A stretch of DNA of 35,240 nucleotides. It comes from Cyanobacteria bacterium SIG32 (GTDB taxonomy: Bacteria; Cyanobacteriota; Vampirovibrionia; Gastranaerophilales; Gastranaerophilaceae). Made by a program: the position numbers and the translations under genes. The notes under the pieces are model-generated. The model searched no databases. It was given only the letters and a program-made list of their open reading frames with translations, and had not been told where the DNA came from. The stretch's first letter is position 1. Each line of letters opens with the position of its first letter. The stretch spans positions 1 through 35,240 of the forward strand of contig SUTY01000008.1 in NCBI GenBank assembly GCA_015152455.1. The letters are read 5' to 3'. Positions 8,694 to 15,391 of this stretch are shown piece after piece.

Positions 8694-10247
8694 CTATATA
8701 ACTCCAAATTCTTCAAGCCATTTTTTTTCTTGTTCATTTAATATAGAATAATCTATTAATTTGTTTTCATACGGCAGATGTACAAATGAATTTATCTTGC
8801 CATTTTTTAGATAACAAGAATTTTCAAGCCTTACACCAAAATGTTCTGCATTATATAATCCTGGTTCAATTGTAAAACACATATTTTCTTTGAAAGGTTC
8901 TTTTGCAATTTCACTTTTACCAAGATTTGGCGGTGCTTCGTGTACATTTATACCAATTCCATGCCCTAAACCATGATTAAAAACAAACCCCTTTATTTTA
9001 TTCGAGTCAAAAAATTCTCTTGTTGCACTGTCAATTTCAAATCCTGACGTATTTGGCTCTATTTTAGTATTGTAAGCTCTTAAAAATGCTTTCAAAACTG
9101 TCGTATATACTTGTTTCTGCAATTCAGTAGGTTTACCTTTTACAAACACTCTTGTTATATCTGTAGCCAACCCCCCTTCAAAATATGCACCACAATCAAT
9201 TAAAACAAGACTACCGTTTCCTATTATTTCATTTTTAGAAGACTTAGAATAATGAGCCAAAGCCGAATTTTGATCTTTTGCGACAATCGAATTAAAACTC
9301 AAAGATTTTGCACCATTTTTCATGAATTCTTCTTCTAATTTTTGTGCAATATCATATTCTGAAATATTATCATTATTTAAAATATACTCTCTTACAGCTA
9401 AAACTGCCTTATCTGTTTTATTGAAAGCGTCAATATAATGAGAAATCTCAGCATCTGTCTTACAAGATTTCATTTTTTTTATCGGACTTGTTGCCATATC
9501 TTGCACTCTGTTTTTTATTAAAGAATAATCATATGCATTAATTGTTATTTTATCAACAAAAATCTTTTTATTCAAAGTTTTTATGTAATCTTCAAACTCA
9601 CTTTGATCTTCAAATAAGTGTGCTTCATCATTCAAAACAATAACTTTCGCTTTAATCATAGATGAAAACGGTACAGAAAAATCCCTCATGTTAAAAATGT
9701 AAGAAACTTCTTCCAAATTAGTAACCAAAATTGCCTCATCTTCTTTTAAATTCAATTCAGAAATTTTTTCTTCAACAGATTTGCCTGTAAAACCACAAGA
9801 CAAAACTTCTCTTGCACTTTCTTTAAAATTTACATCTTCACAAATCGGATCTACTGATAAAAGTTTTGTTTTTACACGAGCTTGAATTTTTTCAACTGTA
9901 GCTTGTGAATTTTTACGAGAAAAAACACCTAATACCGAATCTTGTGGGATTTTATTTAGCATTTCTTCTAAAAAAGATTGTCCCGTTTGTAGCTTTACAA
10001 CCGTTACTATGTTATGATCGACTTCTTGATCAGCTTGAATATGATAACGCCCATCAACAAACAAAAAAACATTGTCTTTTGAAACAAGGGCATCACCAGT
10101 AGAACCGGTGAACCCTGTTAAATGATATCGAGAATTTTCTGCCAAAGTATTATACTCCACCAAAAATTCATTTGTGGAATTTACAAGCAAAAAGTCGATT
10201 TTTTCTTCGACCATAAATTCTCTTATTTTTTTTAGCAAATTATCCAT
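8694..10247 (-). CDS. pepP: Xaa-Pro aminopeptidase (M24B, aminopeptidase P-like)
   Basis: Cytosolic di-metal peptidase releasing N-terminal residues before proline. At 517 residues it is longer than classical PepP and resembles the three-domain form: two creatinase-like N-terminal domains (to about 290) and a pita-bread catalytic domain. Metal ligands are visible in order: the two Asp in LIDCGAYFEGGLATDITRVF, His in NHGLGHGIGINVHE, Glu in CFTIEPGLY and Glu in GVRLENSCYL. The start overlaps the parvulin stop by one base (TAATG). The gene leads directly into the TrmH-family gene. Confidence 0.92.
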   Translation of the reverse strand: MDNLLKKIREFMVEEKIDFLLVNSTNEFLVEYNTLAENSRYHLTGFTGSTGDALVSKDNVFLFVDGRYHIQADQEVDHNIVTVVKLQTGQSFLEEMLNKIPQDSVLGVFSRKNSQATVEKIQARVKTKLLSVDPICEDVNFKESAREVLSCGFTGKSVEEKISELNLKEDEAILVTNLEEVSYIFNMRDFSVPFSSMIKAKVIVLNDEAHLFEDQSEFEDYIKTLNKKIFVDKITINAYDYSLIKNRVQDMATSPIKKMKSCKTDAEISHYIDAFNKTDKAVLAVREYILNNDNISEYDIAQKLEEEFMKNGAKSLSFNSIVAKDQNSALAHYSKSSKNEIIGNGSLVLIDCGAYFEGGLATDITRVFVKGKPTELQKQVYTTVLKAFLRAYNTKIEPNTSGFEIDSATREFFDSNKIKGFVFNHGLGHGIGINVHEAPPNLGKSEIAKEPFKENMCFTIEPGLYNAEHFGVRLENSCYLKNGKINSFVHLPYENKLIDYSILNEQEKKWLEEFGVI

Positions 10248-10528
10248 TATTTTTTATCAGTTAATTGGATTAAGTGCCATCCAAATTGAGTTTGAACAGG
10301 TTGTGATACTTCGCCAACTTCCATAGCGAATGCAGCATCTTCAAACGGTTTAACCATCATACCACGGCCAAAAAATCCTAAATCACCACCATTATAACCT
10401 GATGGGCATAATGAATTTTCTGAAGCAGCTTCTGCAAAAGATTTACCATTTTTAATTTCTTCTAACAAGCTCATCGCTTCTGATTCTGTTTTTACTAAAA
10501 TGTGACTTGCTTTAACTTCTGTTGTCAT
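10247..10528 (-). CDS. Parvulin-type peptidyl-prolyl isomerase
   Basis: A single-domain cytosolic rotamase, 93 residues, starting MTTEVKASHILVKTESEA and containing the parvulin hallmarks ASHILVKT, GGDLGFFGRGMMVKPFEDAAF and QTQFGWHLIQL. The ORF track start at 10591 is wrong: an AAAAAAGGAG ribosome binding site precedes the ATG at 10528, and a sigma-70 promoter lies between the two ATGs, so the longer form would not be transcribed. Length fits PpiC-like minimal parvulins. First gene of the run towards pepP and trmH. Confidence 0.93.
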   Translation of the reverse strand: MTTEVKASHILVKTESEAMSLLEEIKNGKSFAEAASENSLCPSGYNGGDLGFFGRGMMVKPFEDAAFAMEVGEVSQPVQTQFGWHLIQLTDKK

Positions 10529-10556
10529 AATTTTAACTCCTTTTTTATACAAAGGA

Positions 10557-10585
10557 ATTATAAACCAAAATGCACACAATAACAA
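10557..10585 (-). promoter_or_regulatory. Promoter of the parvulin-pepP-trmH run
   Basis: Minus strand TTGTTA (10580-10585), 17-bp spacer, consensus TATAAT (10557-10562). The predicted start leaves a roughly 22-nt leader carrying the Shine-Dalgarno of the parvulin gene. Confidence 0.7.
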
Positions 10586-10787
10586 GTCCAAAAAAGAAGT
10601 AAGTCCAACATATTTTAAACCAAACCGCTAAAGAAAAACTCTTATCGCAACCCCGAAAAAGTGTCTGGATACATTGAACTTACATATTCATGATAACGTT
10701 TTTTTAGGGGCATTACACCATTCTCTAGAGTAACTTTTTAGCATGAGAAAATACTTTTATATTACTAATTCTATCGAACTAGAAAAA

Positions 10788-10818
10788 TAAACAAGAGCCC
10801 CAAAAGGACTCTTGTTTA
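10788..10818 (-). terminator. Terminator of the tRNA-Gly gene
   Basis: Perfect 10-bp arms TAAACAAGAG (10788-10797) and CTCTTGTTTA (10809-10818) with an 11-nt loop, followed on the minus strand by TTTTTCT. It begins directly after the tRNA CCA end. The 200 bp between it and the parvulin promoter (10586-10787) hold nothing I can recognise. Confidence 0.85.
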
Positions 10819-10894
10819 TGGAGCGGAAGACGAGACTCGAACTCGCGACAGTCTGCTTGGAAGGCAGATACTCTACCAACTGAGCTACTTCCGC
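10819..10894 (-). tRNA. tRNA-Gly (anticodon TCC)
   Basis: The minus strand reads GCGGAAGTAGCTCAGTTGG at the 5' end; the acceptor stem GCGGAAG pairs with CTTCCGC. The anticodon arm TCTGC-CTTCCAA-GCAGA presents TCC, the T arm contains GTTCGAGTC, and an encoded CCA (10819-10821) follows discriminator T. 76 nt including CCA. All arms close, so it looks functional. Confidence 0.97.
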
Positions 10895-10983
10895 AACAAG
10901 AACATAATAAAATAAACATTTTTTTTTTGCAACAACTTTATACCATTAAAAATAAAAAAAGCAGAGATATTTATTCAAAAATA

Positions 10984-10992
10984 TGTTATAAT
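10984..10992 (+). promoter_or_regulatory. Extended -10 promoter for the HNH-like gene
   Basis: TGTTATAAT is a consensus extended -10 element about 32 bp before the ATG of the gene at 11025; no clear -35 is present at 17 bp. Confidence 0.5.
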
Positions 10993-11024
10993 AATAATAC
11001 AAGCATCTTGGAAGTATAAAATTT

Positions 11025-12071
11025 ATGGTAAAACCACAACCTAAAAGAATTACATCAGAAAACTACCTAAAATACTATTACGATATCCCTTACGAGGGGT
11101 CAACCTCTGCTGGCAAACCTCTAAGACGACTTCGTAATATCAGATGTCCTTATCGGGGAATTAAAATAATTTCTAGTGATGCGATAAAAGGATTTGAAAA
11201 AAATCTTGCTGAATGCAAAACTGCCGAAGAATTTGTGAATTTACTACATGGTTATACTGATTTCATGTTACCAACCGAAAAATCTATGTATGCTATTTTC
11301 AGCGATTTTGCAAATTTAAACCCAAAAGACAACCTGCAAAACTGTTTACAAATGATTTGTGACAACTGTCTTACCAGACTAAAACTTGAGGAATTTGAAG
11401 TGTTAGATGAGGTTGATGAATTATCTCGAAAACTTTCACCAAGTACGGCAATCAAACTTAGAGAAAAAACAACTCGTTGCAGACAACTGATATTAAGCAA
11501 TAGTAAAAAAGATACATTCAAACGTAAAGAATTTTTAAGTTCTTTAGAAGAAATTCAACCAAAAGAAAACGAACGTGAAATTTTCATTGAAATCAAGACA
11601 AAAGCTCTATTTTTGCCAACATCAGAAAGTAGTAAAAATGCGTTTATCGTAAAGTATTGCAAAAGAAAACAACCTGAAATCGCACGTCGCATATTTATTG
11701 CATCAACTGCATCTATTGAGCACGTAACACCAGCATCAGCAGGTGGTATAAACTCTATTGGAAACTTTTTATTAACAACTGCAAACGGAAACAGATACCG
11801 AGAGAACATGCCCTTACATATATATATTAAAAGATTTCCTGAAATTCCAACTTACATGCAACAATATATAGATGATGTTGTAGAATCCATACATCAAGGC
11901 AAAATGCAAGGTAATGAAACATATCCTTACAAAATTAAAAAGAAACTTTTTGATGAATCAGAGGGCAGAATTTTAATAAGTCTTTCTAAATACAAATATT
12001 CTGAAGAAGATGCGGCTGAAGCAGTCAAAGAGTACGAACACAGATGGGATAAATACAAAAAGAATTATTAG
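11025..12071 (+). CDS. HNH-endonuclease-like protein, degenerate zinc site (348 aa)
   Basis: The recognisable part is a bba-metal/HNH-like core near the C-terminus: IEHVTPASAGG (E232-H233) followed by GNFLLTT and NGNRYRE, i.e. an H-N-N arrangement. A possible remnant of a Cys4 zinc knuckle sits at the front (RCPYRGIKII), but only one Cys of the expected CxxC pair remains. The middle is helical and charged. It is a distant paralog of the protein at 21317-22756, sharing the order front motif, helical middle, LP(S/T)S segment, then (A)SIEH core. No toxin, methylase or phage genes are nearby, so it is not an obvious restriction gene. Cutting activity is uncertain. Confidence 0.7.
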   Translation: MVKPQPKRITSENYLKYYYDIPYEGSTSAGKPLRRLRNIRCPYRGIKIISSDAIKGFEKNLAECKTAEEFVNLLHGYTDFMLPTEKSMYAIFSDFANLNPKDNLQNCLQMICDNCLTRLKLEEFEVLDEVDELSRKLSPSTAIKLREKTTRCRQLILSNSKKDTFKRKEFLSSLEEIQPKENEREIFIEIKTKALFLPTSESSKNAFIVKYCKRKQPEIARRIFIASTASIEHVTPASAGGINSIGNFLLTTANGNRYRENMPLHIYIKRFPEIPTYMQQYIDDVVESIHQGKMQGNETYPYKIKKKLFDESEGRILISLSKYKYSEEDAAEAVKEYEHRWDKYKKNY

Positions 12072-12100
12072 TTGCCAAAAGTTTAAAAAAATGGTAGGAT
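12072..12100 (+). promoter_or_regulatory. Promoter of the G9 short ORF and pseudopilin
   Basis: TTGCCA (12072-12077), 17-bp spacer, TAGGAT (12095-12100). The same TTGCCA-N17-TAnnAT pattern occurs before the second G9 module (23220) and before yebC (18151). Transcription from here would carry the repeats at 12105-12143 and the short ORF at 12186 in the leader of the pseudopilin mRNA. Confidence 0.6.
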
Positions 12101-12104
12101 AAGA

Positions 12105-12167
12105 GGTGATCAAGGTTTTAGTGACCAAGTGATCAAAGTGATACATTTTAAGGTTGGAAGATCCAAC
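12105..12167 (+). repeat. GTGATCA-type short repeats and hairpin in pilin mRNA leader
   Basis: Three imperfect units around GTGATCAA, one within GTGACCAAGTGATCAA (12121-12136), which recurs inverted at 23758-23773 inside the coding start of another pseudopilin. A small hairpin GTTGGA-AGA-TCCAAC (12153-12167) follows, six bases before the Shine-Dalgarno of the short ORF. Confidence 0.65.
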
Positions 12168-12185
12168 AGAATAGGAGATCGTAGT

Positions 12186-12236
12186 ATGTTAAAAAGTGAA
12201 GCTATGACTGGCTTTAAGACCTTAGGGGGGGGGTAG
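12186..12236 (+). CDS. Short ORF ending in a G9 tract, candidate leader of the pseudopilin
   Basis: ATG at 12186 with AGGAG eight bases upstream encodes MLKSEAMTGFKTLGGG and stops at TAG directly after nine G (12225-12233). If one G is lost, or the ribosome shifts +1 on the G run, reading continues as GGGRNALLARLSDVLGL and joins the pseudopilin frame without a stop, giving a protein of about 364 residues. With nine G the two frames are separate. The promoter, ribosome binding site and lack of either at the downstream starts all suggest this is the real translation entry. Alternatives: a miscalled homopolymer or a decayed leader. Confidence 0.6.
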   Translation: MLKSEAMTGFKTLGGG

Positions 12237-12267
12237 AAACGCTCTCCTAGCAAGGCTTTCGGATGTT

Positions 12268-13281
12268 TTGGGATTATTCCCTCGCCCTATGGGAGAGGGT
12301 AAGGGTGAGGGGGCAGCATTTACTTTAGCTGAAGTCCTAATCACCTTGGCAATTATTGGCGTTGTTGCAGCAATGACAATTCCGACATTAGTTGCAAATT
12401 ATCAACAAAGATCTTGGGATACTGCATCAAGTGTTTTCAATAGAAGACTTGGTGAAGCATTGAAAATTATGAATGCTAATTCTAGTCTAGCAGGTTTTGA
12501 TTCTACTGCTGATTTTGTTGAAGAATTATCTAAACACATTAAAATAGTTAAAACATGTTCTAGTGATAAACTTACTGATTGTTTTACATCAGAAATTTTA
12601 ACTACTGCAGATCCTGTTGAAACAAGTAAGTTAAAAGCATCTAAAAATCTTTATTCAACAACAGACTATGGCACAGAAACAATTGGTGTAATGTTTGGTG
12701 ACGGAACATCTGCACTAATCGCTTACAATAAAAACGCAACAGAAGATCCATATTCAAACACAGTAGTAAGATTTTCAGGTGGACGTGATAGTGTAGCTAT
12801 GGGTACTGATGCAATATCTATTCTATATGATATTAACGGTCTAAAAACACCTAACCAAATGGATACAGGTAAGGATATAAGAGGATTAAATATTGCAATT
12901 AAAACTGGTGCTCCTTTCAAAAACCTTGGTAAAATATCAACACCAGTAGATTGTTCAACAACTGCTTCAACATCTACAGATGCAAAAATCAAAGCTGATT
13001 ATGACGCATATTGTGGACCAAATCCGTCAGGCTATTCATCTGACTACTGGGCAGGAGCTAAGAGAGCTTGCGTAGATGAAGGCATGCATTTACCAACACG
13101 ACAAGAACTCAAAGACCTCTATGCAAGAAAGGGTGAAGAAGGAATTCCAACTTCCGGCTGGTTCTGGTCTTCGTCAGAGGACAATATCTACCACGCGTGG
13201 GTACTCGACTTTGCCAGTGGGGAAGAGCCCATCAGCTACAAGGGCGACAACAACGATTACGTGTTGTGCTTAGGTAATTAA
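12268..13281 (+). CDS. Pseudopilin with DGR-target-like (DUF1566/Lcl) C-terminus
   Basis: The N-terminal class III signal and transmembrane helix read FTLAEVLITLAIIGVVAAM, as in type II/IV pseudopilins, so the protein should be processed and assembled or anchored outside the inner membrane. The C-terminal 90 residues (from about 248) match the DUF1566/Lcl C-type-lectin-like pattern: LPTRQELKDLY, then GWFWSSSED (W300-E304), AWVLDF, and a final VLCLGN. The last 34 codons are clearly richer in C-ending codons than the rest of the AT-rich gene, with 23 of 33 sense codons of NNC/NNT form, as expected of a retroelement-diversified variable region. The TTG start at 12268 and the ATG at 12289 both lack ribosome binding sites; entry by frameshift from 12186 is more likely. 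The bases 12279-12311 are a palindromic repeat coding MGEGKGEG. Confidence 0.85.
   Translation: MGLFPRPMGEGKGEGAAFTLAEVLITLAIIGVVAAMTIPTLVANYQQRSWDTASSVFNRRLGEALKIMNANSSLAGFDSTADFVEELSKHIKIVKTCSSDKLTDCFTSEILTTADPVETSKLKASKNLYSTTDYGTETIGVMFGDGTSALIAYNKNATEDPYSNTVVRFSGGRDSVAMGTDAISILYDINGLKTPNQMDTGKDIRGLNIAIKTGAPFKNLGKISTPVDCSTTASTSTDAKIKADYDAYCGPNPSGYSSDYWAGAKRACVDEGMHLPTRQELKDLYARKGEEGIPTSGWFWSSSEDNIYHAWVLDFASGEEPISYKGDNNDYVLCLGN
12279..12311. repeat. REP-like palindrome inside the pilin leader coding sequence
   Basis: CCCTCGCCCTATGGGAGAGGG is an imperfect palindrome followed by TAAGGGTGAGGG. Repeats of this look are common in intergenic regions of many genomes; here it lies in frame and encodes the part of the leader just before the FTLAEV signal. 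Confidence 0.6.
13180..13281 (+). other. Candidate DGR variable region (VR)
   Basis: The 3' end of the pseudopilin gene encodes DNIYHAWVLDF, then SGEEPISYKGDNNDY and VLCLGN. Codons such as GAC, ATC, TAC, CAC, GCC, CCC, AGC, GGC and AAC are what adenine-specific mutagenesis of AAC/AAT codons in a template repeat would give. The invariant scaffold residues (WSSSE before, AW and F within, VLC after) match DUF1566/Lcl domains used as DGR targets. No template repeat or reverse transcriptase is in this window. Confidence 0.6.
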
Positions 13282-13303
13282 AATCACCTATTTCCCAATT
13301 TTT

Positions 13304-13340
13304 CCTCGGCCCTTTCAAGGGGCCGAGGGGAATATTCCCC
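13304..13340. repeat. Twin GC-rich palindromes after the variable region
   Basis: CCTCGGCCC (13304-13312) pairs perfectly with GGGCCGAGG (13320-13328) around a 7-nt loop, and GGGGAATATTCCCC (13327-13340) is a perfect palindrome overlapping it. They lie 22 bp after the stop codon. In known DGRs a DNA hairpin downstream of the variable region helps retrohoming. A transcription-terminator role is less likely because no T-run follows. Confidence 0.65.
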
Positions 13341-13443
13341 ACAAAAATCAAAGTTAGACTTTACAAAAAAAATATTTTGCGTTGAATAGTTAAAAAGTTT
13401 AAAGGTTGAATGGTTTGATATTATAACTTTTTCAATAAAATAC

Positions 13444-13472
13444 AGGTCAGAATTTCGGTTCTGACCTTTTTT
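13444..13472 (+). terminator. Terminator after the pseudopilin
   Basis: AGGTCAGAA-TTTCGG-TTCTGACCT is a perfect 9-bp stem followed by six T, a strong rho-independent terminator separating the pilin from the ABC importer. Confidence 0.93.
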
Positions 13473-13490
13473 GATATCCTATTAACTTAT

Positions 13491-13519
13491 TTACTTATCT
13501 AATCTATTTATGCTATTCT
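13491..13519 (+). promoter_or_regulatory. Promoter abutting the ATG of the binding-protein gene
   Basis: TTACTT (13491-13496), 17 bp, TATTCT (13514-13519) with an extended -10 TG at 13511. The start site would fall on or next to the ATG at 13526, and no Shine-Dalgarno is present, so a leaderless mRNA is expected. Confidence 0.5.
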
Positions 13520-13525
13520 GATTTT

Positions 13526-15391
13526 ATGAAATGGGTTGTGTATATTATTTTAGTTTTGGTGATAGTTATGGGACTATTAAAGTCTTGTATTAATCGTGAT
13601 ATTCCAGAAACAACAAGTTTTCAAAACACAATTCAAACAACCAAAGAAATAATTTATCCTGAAGATCAAAAAACTATAACCATTGACGGTGTTGATTATT
13701 TGCAATCTCAAGCTCCTGTTGGCAATTTTGGAGGAGCATTAACATCTTCAACAATCGGAGAAGGTCCAAAAACATTTAATCCGTTTAATTCAAAAGATAA
13801 TATCTCAAGCATAATGTCAGAAATAATGTACGACGGTCTTTTGACAACTCACCCAATTTCAGGTCAACCAATTCCAAAACTTGCAAAATCTTTCACAATT
13901 TCTGACGACGGCAAAGACTACATAATTAATTTACGCAAAGGACTCAAATGGTCAGACGGTAAACCAATTACCGCAGATGACGTTGTTTTCACCTGGCGTG
14001 ACATAATTTTTGCTGGATTTGGAAATACTTCTACCAGAGATTCGATAATAATTGACGGCAAACTTCCTACAGTAGAAAAAATAGACAACTATACAGTAAA
14101 ATTCACAACCCCAAAACCTTACGCACCTTTCGTAAGAATGCTTTCTACTCCAATTGCACCTAAACATATTTTCATGCCTGCAGTTAAAAAAGGTACTGAA
14201 TATTTTGAAACTTTCCTGTCAACAAATACAAGACCTCGAGATTTTGTAATTTCAGGAGCTTTTAAACTCAAAGAATACGTGCCTGCACAACGTGTTGTTT
14301 ATGAACGAAACCCCAATTACTACATCATAAACAAAGATAACAAAAAATTGCCATACCTCGACAAACTTGTATATTTGATAGTTGGCGATTTGAATAATGA
14401 AGTCTTAAAATTTGAAGCGAAAGAAATTGACACAATCAGCCTACAAGGTTCTAAAGTCGCACGATACAAAGCAATGGAATCATATTCTGATTTTACAATA
14501 CATAATCTTGGCCCTGATACAGGAACAATGTACTTGGCTATGAATTTGAATAATCGCAAAAATGACAAAGGCGAATTTTATGTAAAACCTGAAAAACAAA
14601 TTTGGTTTCAAGATGTTAATTTCCGTCGTGCCGTTGATCTCGTGGTTGACAGAAAAAACATTGTTTTAAATATTGCAAACGGAATCGGCGCACCTTTATT
14701 TACTGCGGAAAGTCTAAACTCAATTTTCTTAAACAAAAATCTACAACCTTATGACAAAAACATAGACAAAGCCAAAGAACTTTTAAAACAATCAAACTTT
14801 TCTTGGGATAAAAACGGACAACTATATGACAAGTTTGGCAACCGCGTTGAATTCGATATGCTGACTAATGCTGGTAATACAGAGCGTGAGGCAATCGGAG
14901 TTATGGTGAAACAAGACTTAGAAGATTTGGGAATGAAAGTTAATTTCAAACCTATAGAATTCAATTCTCTTGTAAATAAACTTGTGAATACTCTTGATTG
15001 GGACATGGTGATAATGGGCTTTACAGGCTCTCCAATAGAACCAAATGGCGGTAAAAACGTTATGATGTCTGATGGAACTCTACACGTTTATAATATGAGA
15101 TTAGCTAAAGATAAAAATTCTCCTCGTTATAATTTTGAAAAACGTATTGACGAATTATTCACCAAAGGAGCCTTGGCTACTAAATTTGAAGACAGAAAAA
15201 AATATTATGACGAATATCAACAAATAATTTATGATGAAAAACCTTTTATTTACTTGTATGCACCAACAAGAATTATCGCAATTAGAAATAAATTCAAAAA
15301 CATATTTCCAACTTCCTTGGGTGGTGTAACATATAACATAGAAGAAATATTTATTGATAACGAAATTCAAAATGACAAGAGGTCAAAATAA
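13526..15391 (+). CDS. Peptide/oligopeptide ABC importer, substrate-binding protein (SBP_bac_5)
   Basis: Extracytoplasmic receptor of a Dpp/Opp-type importer, 621 residues. An N-terminal hydrophobic segment (VVYIILVLVIVMGLL) ends in KSC, an imperfect lipobox, so it may be a lipoprotein or stay anchored. Family hallmarks are ITISDDGKDYIINLRKGLKWSDGKP-like residues at about 115-150 (LRKGLKWSDGKPITADDVVF) and FRRAVDLVVDRKNI further on. It is the first gene before two permease genes, with no gap to the next (TAA followed by GTG). ATPase genes are not present and must be elsewhere. A promoter so near the ATG suggests leaderless translation. Confidence 0.92.
   Translation: MKWVVYIILVLVIVMGLLKSCINRDIPETTSFQNTIQTTKEIIYPEDQKTITIDGVDYLQSQAPVGNFGGALTSSTIGEGPKTFNPFNSKDNISSIMSEIMYDGLLTTHPISGQPIPKLAKSFTISDDGKDYIINLRKGLKWSDGKPITADDVVFTWRDIIFAGFGNTSTRDSIIIDGKLPTVEKIDNYTVKFTTPKPYAPFVRMLSTPIAPKHIFMPAVKKGTEYFETFLSTNTRPRDFVISGAFKLKEYVPAQRVVYERNPNYYIINKDNKKLPYLDKLVYLIVGDLNNEVLKFEAKEIDTISLQGSKVARYKAMESYSDFTIHNLGPDTGTMYLAMNLNNRKNDKGEFYVKPEKQIWFQDVNFRRAVDLVVDRKNIVLNIANGIGAPLFTAESLNSIFLNKNLQPYDKNIDKAKELLKQSNFSWDKNGQLYDKFGNRVEFDMLTNAGNTEREAIGVMVKQDLEDLGMKVNFKPIEFNSLVNKLVNTLDWDMVIMGFTGSPIEPNGGKNVMMSDGTLHVYNMRLAKDKNSPRYNFEKRIDELFTKGALATKFEDRKKYYDEYQQIIYDEKPFIYLYAPTRIIAIRNKFKNIFPTSLGGVTYNIEEIFIDNEIQNDKRSK

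Noticed and set aside
10529-10591. Longer N-terminus of the parvulin ORF (MDLLLCAFWF...)
   Set aside because: It lies upstream of or within a good promoter, and a strong ribosome binding site precedes the inner ATG at 10528.
13076-13273. 65-aa plus-strand ORF overlapping the pseudopilin 3' end
   Set aside because: Alternative-frame shadow; the DUF1566 pattern is in the longer frame.
12000-13500. Reverse transcriptase, Avd-like accessory gene or template repeat near the candidate variable region
   Set aside because: None of the ORFs in the window has reverse transcriptase motifs, and I found no near-copy of the variable region, so the DGR machinery is not local.
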